This document shows, in pieces, positions 40,248 to 50,697 of a DNA stretch of 64,000 nucleotides. The notes beneath the pieces were generated by a model, which did not search any database, was not told the origin of the DNA, and saw only the letters and a list, made by a program, of their open reading frames with translations. Numbering within the stretch: the stretch's first letter is position 1; every line of letters starts with the position of its first letter. Source of the stretch: Didymella arachidicola (lineage: Eukaryota; Ascomycota; Dothideomycetes; Pleosporales; Didymellaceae); NCBI GenBank assembly GCA_016630955.3, contig CM049986.1:1364001-1428000 (forward strand), read 5' to 3'. A program made the position numbers and the translations under genes.

Positions 40248-41635
40248 TCACTCTTCCATCTCGTCTGCTGCCCCCGCCCCGTCCTCGTCGTGCCACACAT
40301 CGTCGTCCATGTCGTACTCGTCGTAATCCATCTCACTATCCTCCTCGCCCTCCACCTCATCCTCATGCCCTTCTCCCTCAGCCCCACCAGCCGCCGCCTT
40401 AGCAGCCTTCTTCTTCTCGACATTCTCCTTCTGAACGCGCCGCCTCTCCGCCTTAACAGCATTGCGCTGCGCCCACTTCTTCTCCATAGCTTGCTCCTCA
40501 GCCTTACTCTTAGTAATAAACTCATGCCACATCGTCTTCCCCGAGCACACATCCTCCTCGACCTTGGTCAGGCGGAGTTTCATACGCGGACCCAGCTCAA
40601 CGAGCTTAACCGCGCGCTTCTCCACGCGAGGGCCCGAGGACGCAGTGCGCCGCGCGGACTCGTCGCCGGCGGCTAGGCGCTCTTTTGCTTTGCGGGAGAG
40701 CACGCGTTGTTTTACCGGGGCGCTGATTTCGACCTCGGCGTCCGTGTCGGCTTCGGTGTCGGAGGCGCTTGTGTAGCCGCCTGCGGAGGGGTCGAGCATG
40801 TAGTCTGCTACGTCTTGCAGCTTGCCGAGGTCGGGGAGCTTGCTCTTTTTCTCTTTGCCCGGGCGGCCGAGCAGCTTCTCTGCGGCGTGCAGACGGCGGA
40901 GTGCCTTGGGCAGGCCGGTGACTTTTGTGGTGATGGCGTAGTGGCGCAGGGAGATTGTTACGCTGCCTGTTTCTGGGTTGGGGGGCTCGCGGTGCAGCAG
41001 CAGGACGCGTTTTATTGTGTGCAGGGGGGTTGTGTGTGGCTGGATGGGGGGGAAGAGGCCTGAGAACATGTCGGTGACGAGCTTCTCGAGGTGCTTGGGC
41101 GGGGCGGCGTCGCCGAGGGAGTCGCGGGCGGTGTCGGAGGTGAGGAAGTTGTTCATGACGAGCAGCGGGGGTGTTTGGAAGGCGGTCAGGTCGGTGCGCG
41201 GGTGCTTGAGCGACTTGGCGATGTCCTTGCAGAGCGAGTACTTTTCGACGCGGAAGTGCAGTGTGGGGCCGTGGGGGGTGCGGGCGAGGCGCAGGTTGGT
41301 GTTGCCCGACTCGGAGCGCGAGAAGAGCAGCAGGTGGGTGACGCCGAGGGGGCCGCACATGGTCGTGTAGTCCTTGAGCTTGTTTGCGCGGCGTTCCTGG
41401 CCGAATTAATATGGGAGAAACTCAGGGTGCCGCATCTGCTCACCTTCAGCCGCACCGCCGTGTCTGGCTCCATGACATGGCGCACATCCTGCACCAGCTG
41501 GCTCACGGCGCCGCCGACTTCCTGCGCGCCAATGCGGATGACCATGCTCTTGGGCGCGCCGTCGTTCTTCGCCGCCATCTGCTTGTCCGCCGCCGACTGC
41601 TTCTTGCGCTGGCTGCTCCGTCCTGCTCGTGCCAT
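40248..41635 (-). CDS. SSF1: Ribosome biogenesis protein Ssf1/Peter Pan-like, Brix domain (446 aa)
   Basis: Exon 1 41635-41444 (MARAGRSSQRKKQSAADKQM...) and exon 2 41396-40248, with a 47-nt GTGAGC...GCCAG intron in phase 0. The Brix domain runs from about residue 30 to 290: PKSMVIRIGAQEVGGAVSQL, VMEPDTAVRLK, MCGPLGVTHLLLFSRSE, TPHGPTLHFRVEKYSL, PPLLVMNNF and TIKRVLLLHRE. The C-terminal part is charged, with a Lys/Arg/Glu coiled region and an Asp/Glu tail. Yeast Ssf1/Ssf2 act in the nucleolus in 27S pre-rRNA processing during 60S assembly. The gene is divergent from RRP3, another ribosome-biogenesis gene, sharing 176 bp. The 3' end lies 50 bp from the stop of the CSN8-like gene. Confidence 0.92.
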
Positions 41636-41811
41636 GTTGCCGGTGTTGTGTGGGTTGGTGTCGAGTCTCGCAGCGACTGGCGCCGTGAGCGCGGAGGTCC
41701 GCAGACAAAAAAGTTACGACGCCAAGATTTCGCGCTGCCGTATCGATAAGAAATTTATCGAGTGGCAGCGTAGCGACCACCGAGGCTGCAGCACCGCTCA
41801 CGCACACCAAA
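41636..41811. promoter_or_regulatory. 176-bp divergent promoter of SSF1 and RRP3 with a GATA-type palindrome
   Basis: The interval separates the ATGs of two ribosome-biogenesis genes. It contains the inverted repeat TCGATAA-N5-TTATCGA at 41743-41749/41755-41761, two opposed GATAA cores. A run of A at 41707-41712 could help exclude nucleosomes. No yeast-type PAC or RRPE box was recognised. Confidence 0.55.
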
Positions 41812-43344
41812 ATGCCCGGCATGACGAAGAAGCGGAAGCTCAACGCGGCCGACGCCGTGGCGCCCTCCAAGACGAAGAGCGCAAGGGGCGAGCACCCCGC
41901 CAAGACGAAGCCGCCGAAGCCTGCACCGCCGCAGCCTGCACCGCCGCCAGCAGCGCCTGAGAGCAGCGAGGACGAGGAAGCGGAGGCGGAGGCGGAGGCG
42001 GAGGCCGTCGACGAGACGAGCGCAGACGCAGCCGACGACGATGCCACACAACAGGCCGCCAAGAAGACGTTCGCCGACCTGGGCGTGCGCGAGGAGCTGT
42101 GCGACGCCTGCGACGCCCTCAAGTTCACGCACCCGACGCCCATCCAGTCGCAGGCCATCCCCCTGGCGCTCGAGGGCCGCGACGTGATCGGGCTGGCAGA
42201 GACGGGCTCCGGAAAGACGGCGGCCTTTGTGCTGCCCATCCTGCAGGCGCTGCTGGACAAGCCCCAGAAGATGTTCGGCCTCATCCTGGCCCCGACCCGC
42301 GAGCTCGCCTACCAGATCTCGCAGCAGGTCGACGCCCTCGGCAGCATCATCAACGTCAAGTGCGCCACCCTCGTCGGCGGCATGGACATGGTGCCCCAGG
42401 CCATCGCCCTCTCCAAGGGCCCCCACATCGTCGTCGCCACCCCCGGACGGCTGCTCGACCACCTCGAGAACACAAAGGGCTTCTCGCTGCGCTACCTCAA
42501 GTACATGGTCCTCGACGAAGCCGACCGTCTGCTCGACCTCGACTTCGGCCCCGTCCTCGACAAGATCCTCAAGGTCCTGCCCCGCGACGGCCGCCACACC
42601 TACCTCTTCTCCGCCACCATGTCCTCCAAGGTCGAGTCCCTGCAGCGCGCCGCCCTGCAGAACCCCGTGCGCGTCTCCATCTCCAGCTCCAGCCACCAGG
42701 TCGTCTCGACCCTGCTCCAGCGCTACTTCTTCCTCCCCCACAAGCACAAAGATCTGTATCTGATCCACCTGCTCAACGAGAACATCGGCCACCCCACCAT
42801 AATCTTCACCCGCACCGTCAACGAAACCCAGCGCATCGCCATCCTGCTCCGCACCCTCGGCTTCGGCGCCATCCCCCTGCACGGCCAACTCTCCCAATCC
42901 GCCCGCCTCGGCGCCCTCACAAAATTCAAAGCAAAATCCCGCGACATCCTCGTCGCCACCGACGTCGCCGCCCGCGGCCTCGACATCCCCTCCGTCGACC
43001 TCGTCGTCAACCTCGACCTCCCGTCCGACAGCCAAACCTACGTGCACCGCGTGGGCCGCACCGCGCGAGCGGGCAAGTCAGGCAAGGCCGTGAGCTTCGT
43101 TACGCAGTACGATGTCGAGATCTGGCTCAGGATTGAGAATGCGCTGGGGACCAAGGTCGAGGAGGAGGTTGTGCCCAAGGATGAGGCGCTTGTGTATGCG
43201 GAGCGGGTCGGTGAGGCGCAGAGGGTGGCGGTAAGGGAGATGAAGCTTATTCATGAGCAGCGTGGGAAGCGGGGTGGTGGGGGTGGAAGGGGAGGCGCGC
43301 GGATGAAGAGGGGGAGGGCGGATATGGATCGTGAGGAGGGTTAG
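41812..43344 (+). CDS. RRP3: ATP-dependent rRNA helicase Rrp3 (DEAD box, 510 aa)
   Basis: Intronless, ATG at 41812. The basic, Pro/Ala-rich N-terminus and acidic stretch precede the helicase core: Q motif TFADLGV...PTPIQ, motif I AETGSGKT, Ia PTRELA, Ib TPGR, II DEAD, III SAT, IV IIFTRT, V TDVAARGLD and VI HRVGRTARAG. The order and the segments MVLDEADRLLDLDFGPVLDKI (read in parts) and AILLRTLGFGAIPLHGQL fit the Rrp3/DDX47 subfamily. It works in 35S pre-rRNA cleavage and 18S rRNA maturation in the nucleolus. The C-tail is Gly/Arg-rich (GGGGGRGGARMKRG). It is divergent from SSF1. Confidence 0.93.
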   Translation: MPGMTKKRKLNAADAVAPSKTKSARGEHPAKTKPPKPAPPQPAPPPAAPESSEDEEAEAEAEAEAVDETSADAADDDATQQAAKKTFADLGVREELCDACDALKFTHPTPIQSQAIPLALEGRDVIGLAETGSGKTAAFVLPILQALLDKPQKMFGLILAPTRELAYQISQQVDALGSIINVKCATLVGGMDMVPQAIALSKGPHIVVATPGRLLDHLENTKGFSLRYLKYMVLDEADRLLDLDFGPVLDKILKVLPRDGRHTYLFSATMSSKVESLQRAALQNPVRVSISSSSHQVVSTLLQRYFFLPHKHKDLYLIHLLNENIGHPTIIFTRTVNETQRIAILLRTLGFGAIPLHGQLSQSARLGALTKFKAKSRDILVATDVAARGLDIPSVDLVVNLDLPSDSQTYVHRVGRTARAGKSGKAVSFVTQYDVEIWLRIENALGTKVEEEVVPKDEALVYAERVGEAQRVAVREMKLIHEQRGKRGGGGGRGGARMKRGRADMDREEG

Positions 43345-43808
43345 TGGAGGAATGTTGGCCTTGTGGAGTGTGATATCCCTTTATCTGATCGATTCCAATA
43401 GTCAAACACTGTATGTTTATATGCATGTACGGCTCCCATTTACGCCTTGCTACATTCTCCTCTGGATATCACTCGTCCTACGAACAACTCCTTTTTATGT
43501 AGATTTACTAGCCGGAACACCGCAACACGCCTTCTGCTTGTGCTTCTACCCAAGACAACGCCATAAACTCATCAGAACCATGGAGAGACTGATGAGATAC
43601 TTTTATCTTTCCATCTGTTGTTCTGTTAGATTTAAATAATCGTAATGTTACTACAGCGCATGCAACGTAGTAAGTTTAGTCAATGTTTAGGCTAGTGATG
43701 CCCTACAAAAAATCCGTCTTGTTTGTAGACTAGTACTACCATCCAACATACACACCATAGTACGAACACAAAGTCTCAGCCGTACACGTAGCTTCAGCAA
43801 GACTGCGT
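43345..43808. other. Intergenic
   Basis: 464 bp after the RRP3 stop; no gene seen. It is noticeably AT-richer than the GC-rich RRP3 gene. Confidence 0.5.
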
Positions 43809-44189
43809 CTATGGATCGCGCCTTTTCATCCATGTTCGTCCTTGGTCGTACAGCCAGCCGCTCGAGTCATGAGAGATCGAGAGTCCCAACCTATCAGTCT
43901 CGCTTCGTTGAGCTATGAAGAGCTTGGTGGCGTTGAATACAGTGCGCTCAGGGTCCTGTTGAAGATCGTCGCTGGTGAGCCATTCATCGTCGCGAAGCTG
44001 ACCCAGATGGTGAGCAACAATCGAGTGTGGTAAAGGATTTAGGATAATGGCAAACCAGAACCACACCTGCTCTACTAAGCTAGTCGACAAGATTGCATTC
44101 CAAGCAATGCCCAGGAAAATCAACAAAGCAATCACATTTCGCTCTGTGTACCATTCGATTGAATTAGACCATGGTGCTGATGAGCCAAT
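43809..44189 (-). CDS. Possible C-terminal exon of an unknown protein
   Basis: An open minus-strand frame of about 126 codons from a possible acceptor (CATTTAG, exon from 44189) to the stop at 43809. It starts IGSSAPWSNSIEWYTERNVI and has one hydrophobic helix (ALLIFLGIAWNAILS) and a second semi-hydrophobic one (VWFWFAIILNPL), then a soluble tail ending KRRDP. No upstream exon or ATG was found before the next gene at 44611 (opposite strand). I do not recognise it; it may be a relic. Confidence 0.3.
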   Translation of the reverse strand: MGSSAPWSNSIEWYTERNVIALLIFLGIAWNAILSTSLVEQVWFWFAIILNPLPHSIVAHHLGQLRDDEWLTSDDLQQDPERTVFNATKLFIAQRSETDRLGLSISHDSSGWLYDQGRTWMKRRDP

Positions 44190-44610
44190 CTAAATGCGAG
44201 ACTTCCAAAATGTTCTTATATTTCTAGTTCATGGCCGGATAATTCCACGTCGATGTTCCAGCAACCTCTGAGCATTCCAGCACGCGGTTCTTGGCCGCGG
44301 AGATTTTGTCATTGGCCGACACCCACGTGGTAGGGCAACGCCTCTCATTAGGCGAGATCTTACACCTGCAAGGATCAGTGTTCGGTTACAATACAACATT
44401 CTAGAGATCGACATCACCATAGTGCAAAGACAGAAGGTGCAGGTATTGAATCACACCATCGACAGCTGCTTCCGTGGAACGTTGAGGAAGGCAGTGATGA
44501 CCACATCCAGCTGCTGCCGGGCAGTGATGGTGATATAAATGAGGCCATGATCTCTGCTACCGCACAACGCTTCCACGCTTTCACAATAGCGATTACATCA
44601 CCAACAAAAG
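44190..44610. other. Intergenic, promoter of the secreted EEP-family gene
   Basis: 421 bp without a supported gene, directly upstream of the ATG at 44611. Confidence 0.45.
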
Positions 44611-45543
44611 ATGCGCTTCTCATTCCTAACCGCGCTGTCAACCATGGCATACGCGGCAACCTCAGCCGTTCTCCCTTCACCCCCCTCGCCCCACGCAGCC
44701 CCACAAAACTTCCGCTCCATAACCTTCAACATCCGCTACGCCGCCGACGCATCAACATTCGAGCGTCCCTGGTCTGTCCGCGGTCCCCTTGTCGCCGCTC
44801 AGTTGAAGAACTCCACCGTTGCCGCCACAGCTTCACACTCCATCCCCATTATCGGCCTGCAAGAAGTCCTGCACCAGCAACTGCTCGACATGAAATCTGG
44901 TCTCGGTCCTTCGTGGGCACACCTCGGTACCGGCCGCGACGACGGCAAAGAAGCCGGTGAATACGTACCGCTGCTGTACCAGCCCTCCGTGCTCCGCCTC
45001 GTGAACAGCACCCAGAAATGGCTGAGTCCCACACCCGACGTGCCTTCATTCTGGCCGGGGGCGGGCAGTCGAAGATACGTCATCGTTGCGGTATTTGAGG
45101 TTATCAAAACGGGGAGGAGGATCGTGGCGGCGAACACGCACTTGGACAACGCGAGTGAGACCGCACGGGTGGAAGGTGTCAAGGTCGCGCTCAAGACTAT
45201 CCGGGATGTGCGTGCGCAGTTTGGACCGGAGTTGCCGGTTATTCTGACGGGCGATTTCAACTCTGTGCCTGGGACCGACGATGCGTACGGGACTACGGTG
45301 GCTGATGGGCTGCTTAGTGATTTGCACGCGTTGGCTACGCCGGCGCAGAGGTTTGGGCAGGAGGGCACGTTTACTGGGTTTGAGCCGGGGAAGGAGCCAA
45401 ATAATCGCATTGACTTCATTTGGCTGGGTCCGAATGCGACGGAGACCTGGGCGGTGAGGAGGTATGAGGTATTGGATAATGTTGTGGGAGGCGTGTATAT
45501 CAGTGATCACCGGGGGGTGCGGGGTGATGTTACGCTTCTATGA
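44611..45543 (+). CDS. Secreted endonuclease/exonuclease/phosphatase-family protein (310 aa)
   Basis: Intronless. MRFSFLTALSTMAYAATSAV is a good signal peptide, so the protein is probably secreted or enters the secretory pathway. The EEP fold is visible in order: FRSITFNIRYAAD, IGLQEVLHQQ (metal-binding Glu), GRDDGKEAGEYVPLLYQ, RIVAANTHLDNASETAR, LPVILTGDFNSVPGTD (catalytic Asp/Asn), NRIDFIWLG and the terminal ISDHRGVRGDV (catalytic Asp-His). These are the conserved metal and acid/base residues of DNase I-like enzymes, so activity is likely; the substrate (nucleic acid, phospholipid or inositol phosphate) is not readable. N-glycosylation sequons such as NST and NAT are present. Confidence 0.87.
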   Translation: MRFSFLTALSTMAYAATSAVLPSPPSPHAAPQNFRSITFNIRYAADASTFERPWSVRGPLVAAQLKNSTVAATASHSIPIIGLQEVLHQQLLDMKSGLGPSWAHLGTGRDDGKEAGEYVPLLYQPSVLRLVNSTQKWLSPTPDVPSFWPGAGSRRYVIVAVFEVIKTGRRIVAANTHLDNASETARVEGVKVALKTIRDVRAQFGPELPVILTGDFNSVPGTDDAYGTTVADGLLSDLHALATPAQRFGQEGTFTGFEPGKEPNNRIDFIWLGPNATETWAVRRYEVLDNVVGGVYISDHRGVRGDVTLL

Positions 45544-46022
45544 AAGTCTGCTACAAGTTCCTTCATTCGTAGCAGTCTGGTAATTGAGTGCTCTATCCCG
45601 AGCCTCCACAAAACAAAAAGTATGGGGCGTAGCAGTTTCGAGCCAGTTCCTCCACATGACGCCACGCTGCGCAGTGATCTTCGATACTCCGCAGACAGAC
45701 GAAAACTTTAAGATCTCCTACAAGTGAGAAATTTGTACGGGATTTGTCTCGTATCCTGAAAGCTATAGATCTGAACATCAAAGATAGCCAAGGAGTAAAA
45801 AATTCCGGTTAGCTATCTTTAATGAACAAAAGCGCATACGATATTTGCGAAGAAAAACGATTCAATCATCTCATAGCACTCCGCTGACATAACTAGATCT
45901 GCATGATTTAGAGTCTGAAGAGAAGAAAATTCGATAGTGGCGGATTCATGACATTTGAGACATCAGTGACCGAGCTTGCTGTAGCTCAATCCCCACACTT
46001 ACGTCTCACTTAAGTCCCAAAC
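45544..46022. other. Convergent intergenic region, AT-rich
   Basis: 479 bp between the 3' ends of the EEP-family gene (plus) and the P450 gene (minus). AT-rich, no gene seen. Confidence 0.5.
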
Positions 46023-47753
46023 CTACACTGTAATACTCCTCAAAGCCTTCGCATCGCTCTCCTCAAACGGATATTCCGCCTCCGCATCCCTAACCAACTG
46101 CGCATGCTTCTCGCTCCTGGGCACAACACTCGTCCTGTACGGAATCGGATGACTAACAACACCAGCCTCGAACTTGAGCTCAGGCTCCACGACCTCGCCG
46201 TTCTCTACAAGCTTCTCGATCTTGAACACGGAGAGCGTCTGCGCAATGGTGATGAATAGCGCATTGTCGGCGATGTACCGCCCAGGGCAGACGCGCCGAC
46301 CGTAGCCAAAAGTCCACGTGCGAGGGTCTGGCTCTGGGGTCTCGCCGAGGAAGCGCTCGGGGCGGAAGGTCATGGGATCGGTGTAGACGGCGGGGTCGTG
46401 CGTGAACCACCTGCTTTGGATTATTGAACTGCTCAAGAAAGTCGGTCGATGAGGACTTACCAGTTGTTTGCCAGGAGCAAGGCTCCCTTGGGTATCCTGT
46501 AGCCGTTGATGACATCGTCTTGTGTAGCGGCGTGGGGTAGAGCAAGAGGCGCTACGGGATGCCAGCGGTGCGATTCCTTCATCACAGCTTCAATGTAAGG
46601 CAACTTGCCCTTGTCCGATGCGTTGGGCAGACGGTGACTCCCAACTACACGGTCAAGTTCCTCCTGGGCCTTTTTTTGCACGTCAGGAAACACAGTCATG
46701 GCCAGGAAGAAGGTCATCAGGGAGGAGACGGTTGTATCAGCGCCACCGAGGTACATGGACGACGCCGACCACTTGTGGATACGCTCCATGGCGGCATCTG
46801 AGCCGATGTTCTCGAGGGCCTGGGACAGGAAGGAGATTTTGTGCTTTTTTTCGCGCATTTGCTGCTTGACGAATTCGTATGGCTGCTCGGTGGTTTGCTC
46901 TAGTTGTTGCTTCATGGCGCGGGCGATTTGCTTGAATCCGGCGCCTGGGAACCAATCTGGGAGATATCTCACTGTGTCGTGTGAGTAAATAAGATAGGAT
47001 ATGATTAGAAAATGTACTTACGGAATGGCATGATGTCGACTGGCCACTTTCCAGCAATCGTGGCCTCAGAGAACTCGTGCATGGCTTTCCCGGCCATGTC
47101 GACAAGATGATCCTTGCCTTTTGGCTCCGCGTTGTAGCCATAGGTGATTTTCAGGATGACTGCACCGGCCTCTTTCTTGATGTGGTCGAAGAGGTTTTCT
47201 GGCGAGTCGAGGACATTCAAGAGGAAATGGACAGACTCCTCTTCCTGGGCGCGATCAAAAAGCTTAAGAGACGTATTACTGCCGGCGACGCTTGCAATGT
47301 TCTTGCGATGGATCTTGAAGTTGTCGGTGAAGCCGCTGAACGCCAACGTATTCTTCCATCCGATCCTATGGTACGTGTTAGCTCCGTGCTACTGTTGCTT
47401 ATCCGGATATCTGCCTACATATCACTCGCAAAGACCAGGTGAGGGCGTGCTTGGTGTTGCGCCCGGCTGAGTAGCTCGAGGGCAATTTGGGCATCGTTGA
47501 TGATTACAATCGTTTGTCCGAGAACCGTCACAGAGCTTATAGGGCCATATTCATCCTTGTGCTTCAACCAGTGGTGCGCTTCGAGTCCTGCGCCAGGTTT
47601 CGGAAGGTCATTGACATTGCCGAGCAGAGGTAGACCCTTGGGACCGGGTGGCAATGGGTGATCGTGTTTCTTGAGATTCACGAACTTCTTGATGAAATAT
47701 GCAGCAATAACGCCAAGGAGAAGAATGAGGCTGGTCGACGACACGAAAGCCAT
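46023..47753 (-). CDS. Cytochrome P450 monooxygenase (525 aa)
   Basis: Four exons: 47753-47419, 47365-47022, 46971-46461 and 46410-46023, introns 50-53 nt. The N-terminal anchor (SLILLLGVIAAYFIKKFV) is followed by the Pro-rich hinge LPPGPKGLPLLGN. P450 signatures: YLGGADTTVSSL (I helix), KESHRWHP (ExxR), FRPERF and FGYGRRVCPGR, with the haem-ligand Cys at about residue 438. All key residues are present, so the enzyme should be functional at the ER membrane. The overall pattern resembles the O-methylsterigmatocystin oxidoreductase-like P450s of ascomycetes, often involved in secondary metabolism or xenobiotic oxidation. No biosynthetic cluster surrounds it. The substrate is unknown. Confidence 0.92.
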
Positions 47754-49453
47754 GGCGACAGGTCTGCAAGGTGGCTCAAGGTAAGGATGGGAGAGAGGAA
47801 AGGAAAAGCATAGAGAGATAACAACCGCCCCTCTTCCATCGCATCATTACTCATCTTGGGCGAGGGCTAAGTTTCTACTGCGAAAGTCGTGGATAGCATG
47901 TTCGCTTCTCGGCCTGATACCATGTGAGGATGTGATGCCGCAGTCTACTGTCCTAGCGCCGCTACAGCGGGTTGAAGCGAGCGTCCGCCCCTGGGGCCGC
48001 TGCCTTCGCACAAGATCCCGCCTGTCAACCAGAGAATCAACTGAATAGAGTTTGATAACACTTGAAGCCGCATACGATGGAATCCTCTTTGGGGAAACTC
48101 GGGATATTTTCGATTTTCTCCCATGTTCCGTAGTACCCTGTTCGTGAGCATTCGCATTTTGAACTCGCAATGAAACTGTCTCCGGTCCCTGCATCACCGG
48201 TGGCCTAGTCTAATGTGACACCCTCTGCATCGGGAGATACAGGGGTCATTCGTGAATATCCTGTCTGTCTCTCAAGGTCGATCCGGAAAATTTTGGAAGG
48301 AACAACAGTAATCAGAGATTTTACCCAGAAAGGCAAGTCACTTTTTGCGCTTCCCAAAGACGGTGCTAGGGATATACTTTGAGAGTCGAGGTGCGCACGC
48401 ATGCCGGAAATCCGTAATTTTCCGCATCTTCGTGGCTGAAATTGCAAGGATTCGACGCATAACGCACGTCTTCTTATTGGCTGTCACCCAATGTGGTCAA
48501 AGTCGCTTGTGCAAAGTTTCGCACTATGGATGTCCCGGCATCTGTGTGCCGATAGTATTGCTGGATGGATGTGTTTTGGAAAGGTATTCTGGACGCTTGC
48601 GACTCATCTACAGCTACTTCATGGGCCAAGTTGTGAGAGCGGCTGGATCCCAATGGTCTGCCCATATCTCGAGATACGAAGTGTGAATCCGAAAGAGGAG
48701 AGCGACGTGTTGAGCCGTCTGTGAACAGTGGGCCCAAAATATTCGGACCAAAACGTCGCGGCCCCGCCAGCGTGGTCCCCGACTCGCCGAGCCGCATGTG
48801 CTGTGCCACTTTTGACTGTACCCATGCCGATCAGGGTAGGCATTGAAGGGAGTGGCGGACAGCAGCAGACCTCTTTTGCTGCAGCAAGAGGATCTGGTGA
48901 GGCTATTACCTGCTCACCAGTTCGAAGGACTGTTGGAATTATCAAGAGAAATATAACTCCAGTGCCCAGAGATAGGAACAAACGTGGTGGACACTCCATT
49001 GATCGTTTTCCTGCGTGACATCTCAAGTGTTGATAGGTTCAGGTAGACTAAGGCGGCAGAGAAAGGACATCCATGAGAGACGGGTTGACAAACAAGGTGC
49101 AGAAGCTCTCGATTTGATAGGTCAAGCTACGTATGCTTGCGCGTGGAATTCTCCGGCCATGCTTCGGACATTGCTTCTTTCGGTTGCGTGTGTCCTAGAC
49201 CTCCAGTGCACGAGATGACGGTCGACCTATGGTAGGAGCCTGCCGCAATGGTTTGCCAGTCGCGTCGGCTGGACAAAATATGGCTATCAATCCCTTTCCA
49301 GACCGGTAGAGTTGTATCAAGCATCGAGCTGATCCCTCCTGGGTAGACCCGCTTCTGACAGGCATTTTACATGAACTTTGCATATGAGTGTCCGCAGGAG
49401 CCACCGTCTGTTGTGGTCCACAGTCGAATCACTCCTTCACCGATCAGTACAAT
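47754..49453. other. Long gene-free stretch
   Basis: 1,700 bp between the P450 start and a decayed CFEM gene. No coding frame with family similarity in either strand; it may contain older, unrecognisable relics. Confidence 0.45.
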
Positions 49454-49930
49454 AAGATTTCGACTATCATCTTTGCTTTAGCACTCTGCTCTGGTTCAGT
49501 TCTTGCACAGCAGGAGTTTTTGAAGCAACTTCCGGAACGTGCGGTATGAAAAAACCCTTCTACCATTTCGAGGACTTCAATAGCGACTGATGTCATCTTA
49601 GGTTCGGTGCTTTGCGGCGAACATGCGGCGATCATGTTCGATGGACGGTTTCGGCTGATTTTGCGCGGACGCCAATTTCATGACAACCGTTGCTGCATGT
49701 AACGCTGGTAATTGTTCAGTCGTCTCGATGTTTCAAGCCACCAATGCGACATATACAGCATGTGGTATCCCCATACACGACAAGACAAAGACTTTGATGG
49801 GACCTGTGACATCCAGAGCGCCTGATGGTGTCGATGTGACTTATCGACCGGTTCGTCTCTGTGCAGGCGCAGCTCGGATGGAATGACTTGTTAATAGGGC
49901 TCTCAGGGGTGGGTATGCTAGCCATATCGA
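49454..49930 (+). pseudogene. CFEM/PTH11-type receptor gene, decayed and truncated
   Basis: A signal peptide and CFEM domain can be read across an intron (49544-49601, GTATGA...TCTTAG): STIIFALALCSGSVLAQQEF, LKQLPE, then RCFAANM, CADANFMTTVAACNAGNCSVV (read in parts) and NATYTACGIP. The gene is broken in several ways. The expected ATG before KIST is missing, because the bases read AATAAG. An expected CFEM Cys is Arg (PERA). A TGA at 49656-49658 replaces another Cys position. A stop follows ARME at about 49884, and the next helix (LLIGLSGVGMLAIS, the start of the rhodopsin domain) is in another frame. Nothing of the remaining helices is seen. Intact relatives are CFEM-PTH11 receptors. Confidence 0.75.
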
Positions 49931-49976
49931 AGTTGCCATTTTGATGCACTGTAACTGACTCTATTTTTGCCAGGTT

Positions 49977-50468
49977 GTATCCATCGGCACTCTACAACGC
50001 TCCGCACGGCGATGCGTCGGCTTTGTCAACCACCCTCACCGATCCAACCGCATACTCATTCATATCGATCAGTTGCCTGGACTGGAGCCGCAAGGCATCG
50101 TCAACATTAGCAGACATTCTTGCCCAACAGACCACGGCAAGAGAATACGCGCCACTCACGCAAGGTGCGAGTCAGATGTGGCAGCTGCAACAGGTCTTCT
50201 TGGGTGGGCCGGCAAAGATCCAAAATCCGCCAAAGAAGCTGGATATCAAGACCAACAAAACGATCCTGTTGACTCAGGCACATCGCACCCTAGTACGGGG
50301 CTACCATGGGCTTTGGGTATCTTGGAAGAAATCAAGAATAAGGTACTAGTTGTAAGAAAAGGAGATGGTCACACTAGTCTACCACTGGGTGGAAAGACCG
50401 CAGAGACTATCGTGGAGTACCTAATCACTAGCAAGGCACCTAGTCCAGGGCTGTTGCTGGACTCGTGA
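49977..50468 (+). pseudogene. C-terminal part of a TAP-like alpha/beta-hydrolase (secreted peptidase type), frameshifted
   Basis: The first frame gives ALYNAPHGDASALSTTL, SFISISCLDW, AREYAPLTQGASQMWQLQQ and KKLDIKTNKTILLTQAH. Near 50280 the reading moves to the next frame: HPSTGLPWALGILEEIKNKV, VVRKGDGHTSLPLGGKTAE and the end PSPGLLLDS. This is the TAP-like C-terminal domain of tripeptidyl-aminopeptidase-like hydrolases, including the catalytic His (GDGHTS). The N-terminal hydrolase half with the GxSxG nucleophile is absent upstream, where the CFEM relic lies. It is a broken gene fragment. Confidence 0.75.
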
Positions 50469-50697
50469 ATTTAGCAACCAGTGCAAAGTATGTCATTGGA
50501 AAGGCTTCACGTACATAGGCGTTTAAGTCTGTTAGCGGAACGGGCCGTCCGAGCTCGTCGGCCGCTCGACCGGATTCAGAGCAGCCATTCGATCAGTCTC
50601 AGTTGTACTAGTCTCAGAATACTGTTTCGACATGTTGGAGGAACCGAGTAATACAACCGAGTATCGATCATCTATGTATCTCATAATGTCTCTGCCT

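Noticed and set aside
41091..43047. Very long open frames on the strand opposite SSF1 and RRP3 (up to 430 codons)
   Set aside because: They mirror GC-rich coding DNA of strongly conserved genes and have no family identity; antisense shadows.
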